From Gloeocapsopsis dulcis (lineage in GTDB: Bacteria; Cyanobacteriota; Cyanobacteriia; Cyanobacteriales; Chroococcidiopsidaceae): a stretch of DNA of 64,000 bases. Both the position numbers and the translations under genes were made by a program. The DNA lies in contig NZ_CP119968.1 of assembly GCF_032163395.1 (NCBI RefSeq), positions 3,064,001 to 3,128,000 on the forward strand. The letters are read 5' to 3'. A model generated the notes under the pieces. It was not told where the DNA came from, ran no database searches, and saw only the letters and a list, made by a program, of their open reading frames with translations. Positions 27,274 through 36,364 of this stretch are shown here, one piece after another (within the stretch, counting starts at the first letter, position 1; every line of letters begins with the position of its first letter).

Positions 27274-27517
27274 TACTTGCTGTGCTGCTTGTACGATCTT
27301 TAACTACCCTACCTTCTAAGTGTGCTTCTTTACTTAGCCTCATAGCCTATACCATTTTGGATTTTAGATTGAGATGCATCGAATGGGAATTGAATTGTGT
27401 TTAACTTATTTGGATTGATAACTGCAAAGATTAACTGAATACATTCACAAACTTAAAGCTAAAGTCGAACTGACGTAACAGTACTTACAATTGAGACACG
27501 TGCTTGGTAGGGCATTT

Positions 27518-27742
27518 ATGGATAGAATCTCGGTTAACCCTCAAATTCACTTCGGTAAGCCATGCATAGCAAATACACGCATCTCTGTGCAAAGCGTACT
27601 TGAATTGCTGAATGAAGAGCTGTCCCTTTGAAGAAATTATTCAAGATTACTATCCCGACTTACAAGTTGAAGATATTCGCACTTGTTTCAATACGAGATC
27701 GCGTTGGTAGCTGCTGAAGATGTTTGCCTCATATCTGCTTGA
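27518..27742 (+). pseudogene. DUF433 (antitoxin-like) gene broken by two frameshifts
   Basis: The reading starts MDRISVNPQIHFGKPCIANT, a clear DUF433 N-terminus, and continues to LLNEELS. A one-base shift at about 27632 moves the rest, FEEIIQDYYPDLQVEDIRTC, to another frame, and a second shift near 27690 leads to YEIALVAAEDVCLISA and the stop at 27742. DUF433 proteins are often antitoxins paired with a PIN-like DUF5615 toxin, but no such toxin follows. The gene is dead or a sequencing artefact; two shifts in 225 bp favour decay. Confidence 0.75.
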
Positions 27743-27809
27743 GGGGCGATCCTAAGGGTATAATTTGAAATTAATTTCGATGTTTGCAGTCAAAGCGGAG
27801 AAGCAGATA

Positions 27810-28052
27810 ATGCATTTCAGCGATGAAGATCGACAAGCAATGCTCAAACTCAAAGGTGTAGGAACAACGGTAATTAGTAGGTTGGAACAAATTAGGTATG
27901 ATTCACTAACGGCGTTACGGGATCAAGACGCTGCAAAAGTCACAAAAGAAATATCTGAGATGATGGGTTCGACATGCTGGCACATTAGTCCTCAAGCTCG
28001 ATCAGCGATTCAAGCGATCGTTGATTTGGCAAAGCGTGGAGCCTTCAGCTAA
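27810..28052 (+). CDS. Helix-hairpin-helix small protein
   Basis: The 80-residue protein contains one HhH motif (LKGVGTTVISRLEQI, residues 12-26), the fold used for non-specific DNA binding, and resembles the short Cdd1-like pathogenicity-locus family. The frame stays open to a TTG at 27765, but ATG 27810 is preceded by GGAG and is preferred. It follows the DUF433 remnant by 67 bp. A role in DNA binding is inference. Confidence 0.6.
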   Translation: MHFSDEDRQAMLKLKGVGTTVISRLEQIRYDSLTALRDQDAAKVTKEISEMMGSTCWHISPQARSAIQAIVDLAKRGAFS

Positions 28053-28128
28053 CAAGGCATTGGGGCAGATTGGCTCAAGTTGCTTTCTGCTTCGTTCGCA
28101 GTTGGTTTGTCGCGGCTCAATTTTGCCG

Positions 28129-28746
28129 TTATCGTGCTAGAGGATTTTTGTTTTGTGCTGCTGAGTTGATAGTTTGTTCGATTCGCTTCAATCTTGTCTC
28201 TAAACGTTTAGCACTGGCAATCCAAAAGAGTATATTCTTTTTAGTGGTATTACTAAATGCTGCAAAATGTTTATTAGCAGTTTCATTTGCTTCTAATGCT
28301 TGCTGCAAATCTGTTGGAATTATCAAAGCTTCAGTGTCATCTAACGTAGTCCACGATCCATCTTGTTTTGCAGTTTCAATTTTTTTAAGACCAGCCTGAG
28401 TCATCAAATCTTGTTCTATCAATTCTTCGATATATTGCTTATTTAATTTTGACCATACGCTTTTTGATTTTCGAGGTGTGAAAACCTGCATATATGATTC
28501 TGCGTCTAAAGATTTGACTTTACTGTCAATCCAACCAAAGCATAAAGCTTCTTTTACGGCTTCACTGTATCGAATGCTTGGCTTACCACTTTTTACTTTG
28601 TAGTAGATAAGCCAAACACCACTAGAGGTACAATGATTTTTCTCCAACCATTCTCGCCACTGTTTGCGATCTTTATCTGACAGATTAAACATTAATTTGT
28701 ATTCTTCCAGCGTTCTGCCCCAAGGCACAACTTCATTTAGTTTCAT
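28129..28746 (-). CDS. YdeI/OmpD-associated family protein
   Basis: This 205-residue protein has the family start MKLNEVVPWGRTLEEYKLMF, then WLEKNHCTSSGVWLIYYK, CFGWIDSKV and FTPRKSKSVWSKLNK, the conserved core (DUF1801-like and bacteriocin-protection annotation). The frame is open five more codons to 28761, but ATG 28746 matches homologues. It is cytoplasmic and its exact function is not established. It converges on the HhH gene with 76 bp between the stops. Confidence 0.88.
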   Translation of the reverse strand: MKLNEVVPWGRTLEEYKLMFNLSDKDRKQWREWLEKNHCTSSGVWLIYYKVKSGKPSIRYSEAVKEALCFGWIDSKVKSLDAESYMQVFTPRKSKSVWSKLNKQYIEELIEQDLMTQAGLKKIETAKQDGSWTTLDDTEALIIPTDLQQALEANETANKHFAAFSNTTKKNILFWIASAKRLETRLKRIEQTINSAAQNKNPLAR

Positions 28747-28833
28747 AAGTGTATATGACAATTCTGGTCAAGTGTTGCGATACCAACCAATTTTTGGTAA
28801 GTAGATCTAGCAGCTCTAAAGCGCTATAAGTTA

Positions 28834-29477
28834 TTAACTACTAAGCCTGAAATAACGAACTTTCATAGCTGAACGTACAGCATTCATGACTTCTTGAGCA
28901 CGAATACGGCCACGGACAGTTCCCTCCCGTAACACATCCCAGATATAGTCTTCTTCCTGCTCAAATTCGGCTCGTCTTGCTCGAATTGGCTCCAAAAATT
29001 GATTAAGCACTGTTGAGAGTTCGCGTTTGACTTGTACATCTCCCAAAATGGGCTTTCCCTGTGGTGTGGCACCACCACGACGATAAAGCTCTTTCAATTG
29101 TGCTACACGCTCTTGCTCTGAATTAAAGGCATCATGGTAGATAAACACCGGATTGCCCTCAACTTGCCCTGGCTCAGTTCCATGAACGCGATTAGGGTCA
29201 GTGAACATACCCATGACTTTGCGCGTGACTGTACCACGAAACAGCACCGATTGGGATCAAGCCCGACAGCTAGGTAGTCGAGCATAACCTCACGGATGTT
29301 GGCTTGGAGGCGTTCTGGGGTCGCAAAATTGTCAGTCAGTGCCTGGACATCAGCAATCAAGATGTATGTTTCGTAGTCATGCTGAAGCTTGACACGATTT
29401 TGCAGGCTGCCAAGATAATGCCCCAAATGCAATCTCCCAGTGGGGCGATCGCCGGTCAAAATTCTCTTATGCGTCAT
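28834..29477 (-). pseudogene. trpS: Second tryptophanyl-tRNA synthetase (trpS2), internally deleted
   Basis: The N-terminal part reads [20 protein letters not shown] with an intact HIGH-type motif, and runs to about DPNRC near 29246. It then jumps, out of frame, to [17 protein letters not shown], which in full proteins lies far downstream, after the KMSKS loop. The remaining C-terminal part continues to the stop at 28834. Roughly the middle third, including KMSKS, is gone. It resembles the longer TrpRS subtype rather than the functional trpS at 8116 and is only about 60% identical or less by eye over the N-terminal motif. Confidence 0.85.
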
Positions 29478-29793
29478 GGCTGATAAGTTGTCTAAATTTT
29501 ATTGAGTCAATTAGGCAGAAGCGCGAACGATAGTTTAGATACGCCATCGCCACAGCTGCAAATTTCCAGCCATGTTGTACTCAATCAAATTTCGATTCAA
29601 CTTTTCACTCATGCTCAGAATATATACAAGCTCTAGAACGTTATGGTAATCCTAAAAGAAGCACATTGCAATAATTAACTTGAGACAAATTCCTCACCCT
29701 TCATCAAGTTCGTCAAAAGTTTAGCTCAATGAAGAAGCTTAGCTAGATACGGAATCTTCTGTAGCAGTAGTGCGTAAATCCAAAATCATTTGC
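29478..29793. other. Gap upstream of the trpS2 remnant
   Basis: I find no gene or clear signal. It lies between the decayed trpS2 start and the second copy of the priA 3' end that begins at 29794. Confidence 0.4.
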
Positions 29794-29850
29794 TTACATA
29801 AAATTCAGCGGATCGACATCAATGGTGATTACCGATGTAAGAATCAGCGA
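29794..29850. repeat. Displaced second copy of the priA 3' end
   Basis: These 57 bp match 30286-30345 (the last codons and stop of priA) with four substitutions and one three-base gap, which preserves the reading frame. Read on the minus strand it still ends SLILTSV...DVDPLNFM-stop. The DUF2283 gene's last ten or so codons and stop are also written in this copy, in another frame. Confidence 0.85.
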
Positions 29851-30025
29851 CAGATTGAGGAAAGTTTTTAATTCGCTTTGAGGCATCTAAAATTTCCAGC
29901 CCTACAACATTACCCTGCTTGTCATAATCCACAATCACACCAGGTTCAGTTTCATCACTCTCATCAATCTCATGACTCCAACGAATCCAAAGCACATCAT
30001 CTTCTTGGTTATACGTTGCTTTCAT
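29819..30025 (-). CDS. DUF2283 protein (putative antitoxin)
   Basis: The 68-residue product, MKATYNQEDDVLWIRWS, then EIDESDETEPGVIVDYD and VVGLEILDASKRI, is a standard DUF2283 protein, usually the antitoxin partner of a DUF4258 gene. GGAGG stands upstream of ATG 30025. It overlaps the end of the DUF4258 gene by 17 bp. The last residues (DSYIGNHH) are encoded inside a displaced copy of the priA 3' end, so the native C-terminus may have been replaced. Longer starts exist in frame, but only the Met used here matches the family. Confidence 0.8.
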   Translation of the reverse strand: MKATYNQEDDVLWIRWSHEIDESDETEPGVIVDYDKQGNVVGLEILDASKRIKNFPQSVADSYIGNHH

Positions 30026-30284
30026 CCTCTGCCCTCCAATACTTTTTGAGCCTACTTGTTTTGTACAGAGATTTAACTCGTGGTAGAGCAACGCTATCGT
30101 TGATAAAGGCTCTCAGTAAGTAAACTTTACCGTTTGTTGCTAGAAACCTTGACTGATAGACTTTTGTTCCGTCTTCTTGTATGAGAACTTGCTCTGGTGA
30201 TTCTAAAAGAAGCTGTAAAATTTGGATGGGTATGTCTCGCTCCTCTAGACGCTCGTAAACATGGATAGAAAGTTCAAAATTCAC
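30009..30284 (-). CDS. DUF4258 protein (putative toxin)
   Basis: The 91-residue protein starts at GTG 30284, one base after the priA stop codon. It shows the DUF4258 pattern, HVYERLEERDIP and later KVYLLRAFINDS. These small RelE/BrnT-like proteins commonly act as toxins beside DUF2283 antitoxins. Activity is inferred, not shown. The ORF has 17 bp of overlap with the following DUF2283 gene, consistent with translational coupling. The upstream ribosome-binding site would lie inside the priA 3' end. Confidence 0.75.
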   Translation of the reverse strand: MNFELSIHVYERLEERDIPIQILQLLLESPEQVLIQEDGTKVYQSRFLATNGKVYLLRAFINDSVALPRVKSLYKTSRLKKYWRAEDESNV

Positions 30285-30285
30285 T

Positions 30286-32781
30286 TTACATAAAATTCAG
30301 TGGATCGACATCAATAGTGAGGCTTACCGAAGTAGGAATCAGCGATCGCACATCTTCCCAATCAGGCAATTCGGGTTGTGCATCAGACACAAACTTAAGT
30401 AAAATTTGCCAACGGTAGCGGTTAGAAACTCGTAGAATACTTGCTGGTGCGGGTCCTAAGACCTCACATTCTGAGATAGCATTCAACTGAGTGGCGATTT
30501 GTTGTGCTGTATTCTCTACCGTAGCTGGATCAGTGCTACTCAAACGCAACAAAATCAATCTGCCGTGCGGTGGATAATTCAATGCGGCACGTTGTTCTAA
30601 TTCTGCTGTGGTAAAAGCCTCGTAGGCGTGTTGTTGCACTGCTTGAATCACAGGATGTTCTGGCGAATACGTTTGTACAATCACTCTTCCTGGATCTTCA
30701 CCCCGACCAGCACGACCTGCGACTTGTGTCAAAGTTTGAAATGCGCGTTCGGCGGCGCAATAATCTGCTAGATGCAACAATCCATCCGCAGCAACAACAC
30801 CAACCAAGGTAACTTGCGGCAAATCGAGTCCTTTCGTCAGCATTTGCGTTCCTACCAATAAATCAGCTTCTCGGTTAGCAAATCGTGTCAATAGCGTGCG
30901 ATGCGCTCCTTTAGTACGAGTCGTGTCACTATCGAACCGAATTATTCGTAGTTGAGGAAACTGTCGCGCTAACTCCTGCGTAACTCGCTGTGTTCCACTC
31001 CCAAAAAACTTCAAATAAGGCGAACCACATTCAGGACAATTGCGCGGATGTGACTGTGCATAATTACAGTAATGACACCGCAAGATTTCTGGCGCTTTTT
31101 CCTCGGTTTGATGATACGCCAAGGAAACATCACAGTGCGGACACTCAATGACATATCCACAACTGCGACAAGAAACAAACGTACTATGTCCCCGACGGTG
31201 GATAAATAAAATTCCCTGCTGTTCGCGTTCCTGCAACTGCTGTAAAGCACTTTGTAGCGATCGGCTAAAAATTGAACGATTTCCCTGCTGCAACTCTTGG
31301 CGCATATCTACTATTTCTACTGGCGGAAGAGGGCGCGATTGGATGCGTTCGGGAAGCGATAGGTAATGGGTAATTGCTGTAGATTCGTTGCTCCTGATCT
31401 CTACCCAAGTCTCTAACGAAGGAGTCGCAGAACCTAAGACTAGGGGGCAATTTTCTAATTCTGCCCGCCAGGTGGCTACAGTACGGGCATGATAGGTAGG
31501 AATTGGTTGGTCTTGCTTAAAGCTGCTATCGTGTTCTTCATCGAGGATGATTAAGCCTAAATGCGGTAAAGGAGCAAATACCGCCGAACGAGTTCCAATA
31601 ACGACTTGTGGTTCGCCTGCGAGCATTTGTCGCCAGGTGTCATAACGTTCTCCATCGGATAATGCGCTGTGGTAGACACAGACTTTATTACCAAAACGCG
31701 CGCGGAAACGATCTGTTAATTGTGGCGTCAGTCCGATTTCGGGAACGAGAACTAAAGCAGATTTACCTTGGTTGAGTAATGGTGCGATCGCTTGTAAATA
31801 AACTTCGGTTTTTCCTGAACCTGTAACTCCATGTAGCAAGACTTGGGCGTAGCCATCCAACTCGATAATTGTTTCTAAAGCTTGTGACTGTGCTTGTGTT
31901 AAGGTTTTGGGTTGATCTTGTGCAATCGAATCGCGTTCGATGCGTAAAACCTCGCGCTCTTGGATGACAATATAACCTTTTTGTTCTAATGCTTTGAGCG
32001 TTGCTGAACTCGTACTACAAATCTGCAACAACTCACTTAACCACACGTCGCCACCACGGCGTCGCAATACTTCTAAGATTTCGCGTTGGCGGGAAGTGAC
32101 ATCACTTTCAATTCCAATACCCACCAAAGTAACGGCTTTTTGTCGCTTTGGTTTAGATAACCGTGGCGGTTCTAAGTAACTTTCTACCAAGTGCGATCGC
32201 AACAATTCCCGTACTCCGCGATACGCTCCTTTGACTTGGCGTTGGATATGGGTAAAGCTATAGTCTCCCTGATTTTGAGTTTGCAACAGTTCGAGAATTT
32301 GTCGCGCTGCGGGAGTTAAAAATTGAGTTGAGGCAGTTTGTTTGAGCAGCCGAATTCGGCGCTGCGATCGCCCTAATAACCCTGGCGGTAAGGCGACTCG
32401 AATCACTTGTATTAGTGGTGTGTAGTAGTACTCCGCGATGCGATTGAGTAACTGCCAATATCCCTTAGGGAAAAAGCCCGCGCTGACGACATCTGTCACC
32501 TCTTTGATTTTGTCTTGGGGTAAATCTGCTGGCGGTTGTGAAACTAGACGAATGGCGATCGCCCCGACTTGAGACGTACCAAATGGCACACTCAAAATAT
32601 CTCCTGGTTGTACGTCTAATGCTGATAATTTGTAAGTATAAATACCTTGTGTTCCTGGACAATCTACCAGCACTTCAATCCAACGTGAGGAACATTGAAA
32701 AGGAACTCTTGCCTCTGCTACTACAATCGATGATTCCAAACCAGAAAGATACATAGAAGCCATTCTAAAGGTCAAATACAT
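30286..32781 (-). CDS. priA: Primosomal protein N' (replication restart helicase PriA)
   Basis: The 831-residue protein contains Walker A GVTGSGKTEVYLQ, the DEEH box LDEEHDSSFKQ, and two zinc-binding clusters (CRSCGYVIECPHC and CHYCNYAQSHPRNCPEC) as in PriA. The N-terminal 3'-DNA-binding region starts around WIEVLVDCPG. PriA loads the replication machinery at stalled forks. ATG 32781 is the longest start; Met at 32763 or 32754 is possible, and no Shine-Dalgarno decides. Its 3' end is flanked by a partial duplicate at 29794-29850 with the DUF4258/DUF2283 pair between. Confidence 0.96.
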   Translation of the reverse strand: MYLTFRMASMYLSGLESSIVVAEARVPFQCSSRWIEVLVDCPGTQGIYTYKLSALDVQPGDILSVPFGTSQVGAIAIRLVSQPPADLPQDKIKEVTDVVSAGFFPKGYWQLLNRIAEYYYTPLIQVIRVALPPGLLGRSQRRIRLLKQTASTQFLTPAARQILELLQTQNQGDYSFTHIQRQVKGAYRGVRELLRSHLVESYLEPPRLSKPKRQKAVTLVGIGIESDVTSRQREILEVLRRRGGDVWLSELLQICSTSSATLKALEQKGYIVIQEREVLRIERDSIAQDQPKTLTQAQSQALETIIELDGYAQVLLHGVTGSGKTEVYLQAIAPLLNQGKSALVLVPEIGLTPQLTDRFRARFGNKVCVYHSALSDGERYDTWRQMLAGEPQVVIGTRSAVFAPLPHLGLIILDEEHDSSFKQDQPIPTYHARTVATWRAELENCPLVLGSATPSLETWVEIRSNESTAITHYLSLPERIQSRPLPPVEIVDMRQELQQGNRSIFSRSLQSALQQLQEREQQGILFIHRRGHSTFVSCRSCGYVIECPHCDVSLAYHQTEEKAPEILRCHYCNYAQSHPRNCPECGSPYLKFFGSGTQRVTQELARQFPQLRIIRFDSDTTRTKGAHRTLLTRFANREADLLVGTQMLTKGLDLPQVTLVGVVAADGLLHLADYCAAERAFQTLTQVAGRAGRGEDPGRVIVQTYSPEHPVIQAVQQHAYEAFTTAELEQRAALNYPPHGRLILLRLSSTDPATVENTAQQIATQLNAISECEVLGPAPASILRVSNRYRWQILLKFVSDAQPELPDWEDVRSLIPTSVSLTIDVDPLNFM

Positions 32782-33503
32782 GAAGATTTATCTAGACACC
32801 GATGACAAAAATCAGCGAGCGCTATGTTATCGCGTATACCATTGTTACCTAAATTTCACTAAGTAGGGCTTTACTGCACTGACACTATTTAATTGAAGCA
32901 CCATTTTTGTGTAGCCTACTATACTAAAATCTTATGCAAAGTGTTTTTGTTAGTTAGTATACCTATCCTCATTCTTGTAATATAGGTGTCCTTTACAGGA
33001 TTTTCTCCCTATTGATAGACAACAAACAATCACAGAATATGAGATCCTTGCTTCATGGTAGGGAATACACCAAAAAATCTTCAGCAGATTAACAAGGATT
33101 TACAATTTAAGCATCTCAGGTGCAAGGTTGCAAACATGTTATTTTTCTGGGTCAGAGAAGCAAAATAATAACAAAATTTGGATAAGTCATTTCAGAGCTA
33201 AAAGAACTGCCAAGTTAGAGAAGAGTTAGCTAGTAATTGTATTATTTTGATTTTGCTTATTCTGCAAATATAAAATTAATTTGTTAACATAGCAAAGAAG
33301 GATTTACTACTGCAAAAAAATATAAAAAACATTAATTAGTATGAAAAAATCAGCATAAGTAATTGAAAAGGAAAAAGTTTGTTTAATACATATGAGTGAT
33401 TCAACATAAAAGCCAAAAGAAAAGTATTTCTTCTTTAGTCAAAAATTCAAACAGCACAACGTAGTAAGCCAATCATCTATCAGTTCTGAAACTAACATAA
33501 AGT
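32782..33503. other. Long divergent gap between priA and the sigma factor gene
   Basis: No ORF of consequence is present in these 722 bp. It is AT-rich and must hold the promoters of priA (minus) and the sigma factor (plus), the latter probably with a long leader. I saw no tRNA or small-RNA structure that I could defend. Confidence 0.45.
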
Positions 33504-34655
33504 ATGAATATTGCTGAATTAGACGCAATCGATTCCTTGTTAACAACACCAAAAGATAGTGATATTAACGGTGCTGATTTATTAGAAGAACCATCTCCAG
33601 AAAATTTAGCAGCAGTAGTATCAGACATATCATCAATAGATCAGATAGAACTAGAAGAAAAAGACGAACTAGCTGTAGCAAAGCCTTCAGGATATCAGAA
33701 AACAAAATCTGACGATGCTGTAGGTGCCTTTTTTAAAGAAATGGCACGCTATCCCCTGCTAAAACCAGATGAAGAAGTAGAACTAGCACGGCGAGTTAAG
33801 TTCATAGTAGAGTTTGAAGAGCTACAGCAACGTCTGCAAGCAGAAATAAATCGCAAGCCAAGTAAAGCAGAAGTTGCAGCTTTGCTAGGAGTTTCAGAGC
33901 GCCAGTTAGAACACCGTCTTTATCAAGGTCGTGTGGCAAAGCGAAAGATGATTCGCTCTAATCTAAGATTGGTAGTGTCAATTGCTAAGCGATATTTGAA
34001 TCGAGGTTTGCCCTTCCTAGATTTAATTCAAGAAGGAGCAATGGGATTGAATCGAGCGGCAGAAAAGTTTGACGCAGATAAAGGATACAAGTTTTCTACT
34101 TATGCTTATTGGTGGATTAGACAAGCAATTACACGCGCGATCGCTAATGATGCCCGAACAATTCGATTACCAATTCACATAGTAGAAAAATTAAATAAGC
34201 TTAAAAAAGCACAAAGAGAACTCAAACAACAACTCCAACGTAATCCTTCTGAAGTAGAAATTGCTCAAGTCCTAGAAATTTCAGCAGAACATTTACGTCA
34301 ACTGCTACAACTACGACGCAAATCACTTTCTTTAAACCACCGCGTTGGCAAAGAAGAAGATACTGAATTAGTAGATTTGTTGGAAGATGAGGATAGTCAA
34401 TCTCCAGAACAACAAATGAGTGAAACCATGATGCGTCAGGAGATTTGGGATGTTTTAGGAGATGTGTTAACTCCTAGAGAAAAAGATGTCATCTCTCTAC
34501 GCTATGGTTTGATTACAAGTGAACCGTGTACCTTAGAGGAGGTAGGCAGTATCTTTAATCTTTCACGCGAAAGAGTCCGTCAAATTCAAAGCAAAGCAAT
34601 GCGCAAACTACGTCGTCCTCAGATCGCCAAACGCTTAAAGGGATGGTTGTTTTAG
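33504..34655 (+). CDS. RNA polymerase sigma factor, group 2 (RpoD/SigA family)
   Basis: The 383-residue protein has a low-complexity acidic N-terminus (about 1-70), then region 1.2 (DDAVGAFFKEMARYPLLKPDEEVELARRV), region 2 with RSNLRLVVSIAKRYLNRG and STYAYWWIRQAITRA, region 3 and region 4.2 (RERVRQIQSKAMRKLRRP). It has no long region 1.1 and is a non-essential group 2 sigma, which in cyanobacteria adjust transcription to stress, carbon and light. SigC is one candidate name, but the subtype is not certain. ATG 33504 begins MNIAELDAI. Confidence 0.9.
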   Translation: MNIAELDAIDSLLTTPKDSDINGADLLEEPSPENLAAVVSDISSIDQIELEEKDELAVAKPSGYQKTKSDDAVGAFFKEMARYPLLKPDEEVELARRVKFIVEFEELQQRLQAEINRKPSKAEVAALLGVSERQLEHRLYQGRVAKRKMIRSNLRLVVSIAKRYLNRGLPFLDLIQEGAMGLNRAAEKFDADKGYKFSTYAYWWIRQAITRAIANDARTIRLPIHIVEKLNKLKKAQRELKQQLQRNPSEVEIAQVLEISAEHLRQLLQLRRKSLSLNHRVGKEEDTELVDLLEDEDSQSPEQQMSETMMRQEIWDVLGDVLTPREKDVISLRYGLITSEPCTLEEVGSIFNLSRERVRQIQSKAMRKLRRPQIAKRLKGWLF

Positions 34656-34755
34656 AAGCAATTAGTGGTTAGCAACTAGCTGGTTTTGGTTGCGCTTTGA
34701 TGGAGTAGTATGGCATTGTTAAATTTAGTTTTTACCCCTAAAACCTGCAATTCGC

Positions 34756-35259
34756 GTGATAAATTCTGAATTAAGGTTGCGTCCTGCTACTCCAGATGAT
34801 GTAACAGTACTGTTTGATTTGATTCAAGCACTCGCTGAGTATGAGACATTGTCCCATGCTGTAACAGGTAGTGCTGAGGCTTTGCAGGAACACTTGTTTA
34901 GTACTCATCCATATGTAGAGGCAATTATTGCTGAGGTACAAGGGAAAGCTGTAGGTTTTGCGTTATTCTTTCACAACTACTCGACTTTTCTGACTCAGCC
35001 TGGAATCTATTTGGAAGACTTATTTGTACTTCCAGAATATCGACGCCAAGGTATCGGTAAAGCCTTGATAAGATACTTAGCACAACTTGCTGTAGAGCGT
35101 GGTTGTGGGCGGCTAGAGTGGAGTGTGTTGGATTGGAATGAACCAGCGCTCGCTTTTTATCGTCGCATGGGAGCATCAATTTTACCCGACTGGCGTATTT
35201 GTCGCGTCACTGGTGAGGCGATCGCAGCGATCGCAACTACTGAGGTTTCAAAGTTTTGA
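34756..35259 (+). CDS. GNAT-family N-acetyltransferase
   Basis: The 167-residue protein starts at GTG 34756 (MINSELRLRPATPDDV). Motif A with the acetyl-CoA loop is in LFVLPEYRRQGIGKALIRYL, and the later ending with NEPALAFYRRMGA is the typical GNAT motif B region seen in spermidine-type acetyltransferases. The substrate is unknown. The C-terminal SKF-stop comes from a dispersed repeat (TTCAAAGTTTTGAGTT at 35247-35262) that also ends ndhD4. Confidence 0.88.
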   Translation: MINSELRLRPATPDDVTVLFDLIQALAEYETLSHAVTGSAEALQEHLFSTHPYVEAIIAEVQGKAVGFALFFHNYSTFLTQPGIYLEDLFVLPEYRRQGIGKALIRYLAQLAVERGCGRLEWSVLDWNEPALAFYRRMGASILPDWRICRVTGEAIAAIATTEVSKF

Positions 35260-35358
35260 GTTAACCTCATTCGTAATTCAAAATTCATAACCTTACGAAG
35301 CGGTAAGCTATCAATGGTCAGGTTTTAATCATTGATTTCCAAGTGGAGGAGCTATCTG

Positions 35359-35565
35359 ATGAAGATCTGGGTAAATGAGCAAATTGATCCTTCAGGTATG
35401 ATTCATGCTTGTATTGCTTGCTATAACGAGGAACAAGCAAACGATTGTCATGTTTCCTACGAACGTAATTTAACTGATACGCAAAAAGCAGCAGGTTGGA
35501 TCGCGCGTATCCGCACAGTTGATTCGTGGGATGAAGTACCAGTCAACGCCCTCAAACTCGATTAG
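35359..35565 (+). CDS. Conserved cyanobacterial small protein
   Basis: The 68-residue protein MKIWVNEQIDPSGMIHACIACYN has a strong Shine-Dalgarno GGAGGAG about eight bases before ATG 35359, so I preferred this over the longer open frame from 35332. It is acidic-neutral with two nearby cysteines (CIACYN), no membrane segment and no recognised family. It is followed by a probable terminator. Likely expressed alone. Function unknown. Confidence 0.7.
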   Translation: MKIWVNEQIDPSGMIHACIACYNEEQANDCHVSYERNLTDTQKAAGWIARIRTVDSWDEVPVNALKLD

Positions 35566-35620
35566 ACTCACTTTAAAATTAAGGATCGTCCAAATATAAT
35601 ACCCCATGAGGGTTAAAAAT

Positions 35621-35672
35621 AAAGGAGCTAGTAGAAATATGATGAATTTCACTTTTAATCACTAGCCTTTTT
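35621..35672 (+). terminator. Probable terminator with stem GCTAGT/ACTAGC
   Basis: AAAGGAGCTAGT pairs with ACTAGCCTTTTT across a long loop, with one bulge, and ends in a T-run. It lies between the small conserved gene and the O-methyltransferase gene. Confidence 0.5.
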
Positions 35673-35698
35673 GTTATCTTCCTTTAAGTGAAAGCCAG

Positions 35699-36364
35699 AT
35701 GGGTGTTCAAACGTTAAAACTTGATGAACAGCTTTACAACTATATGCGATCAGTTTCTTTAAACGAAGCAGAAGTATTAACTCAACTGCGACAAGAAACT
35801 GCAAAACATCCAATGGGTAATATGCAAATTGCACCAGAACAAGGGCAATTTATAGCATTGCTTGTGCAACTAATGCAAGCCCAAAAAACCCTCGATATCG
35901 GCGTGTTTACCGGCTATAGTGCACTTGCTGTAGCATTAGCCTTACCGCCTACGGGTAAAGTTGTTGCCTGTGATGTCAGCGAGGAATATACCAGTATCGC
36001 ACGTCGTTGGTGGAGCCAAGCTGGTGTTAGTAATAAGATTGAGTTGCATATTGCACCTGCTCAAGATACCTTAACGCAATTATTTGCAACAGATGGAGCA
36101 AATACTTTTGATTTTGCTTTGATTGATGCCGACAAAAGTAACTACGACACTTACTACGAGCTAGCATTACAACTAATTCGCCCTGGTGGATTAATTGCGG
36201 TTGATAATGTATTGTGGTCAGGACGAGTTGCCGATCCCCAAGTGCAGGATAATAGAACGAATAAAATCCGCGCTTTCAATCAAAAACTGCATCAAGATTC
36301 GCGAGTCGCCATCAGCTTAATTCCGATTGGTGATGGATTGACTTTGGCTTGGAAACGCCCTTAG
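35699..36364 (+). CDS. Class I SAM-dependent O-methyltransferase
   Basis: The 221-residue enzyme of the caffeoyl-CoA/catechol O-methyltransferase type has the SAM-binding motif [15 protein letters not shown], the acidic residue in [10 protein letters not shown] and [14 protein letters not shown] for metal and substrate. Its substrate is unknown. ATG at 35699 precedes [11 protein letters not shown]. The last 53 bp overlap the 3' end of trhO on the opposite strand, so the two mRNAs can pair at their ends. Confidence 0.92.
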   Translation: MGVQTLKLDEQLYNYMRSVSLNEAEVLTQLRQETAKHPMGNMQIAPEQGQFIALLVQLMQAQKTLDIGVFTGYSALAVALALPPTGKVVACDVSEEYTSIARRWWSQAGVSNKIELHIAPAQDTLTQLFATDGANTFDFALIDADKSNYDTYYELALQLIRPGGLIAVDNVLWSGRVADPQVQDNRTNKIRAFNQKLHQDSRVAISLIPIGDGLTLAWKRP

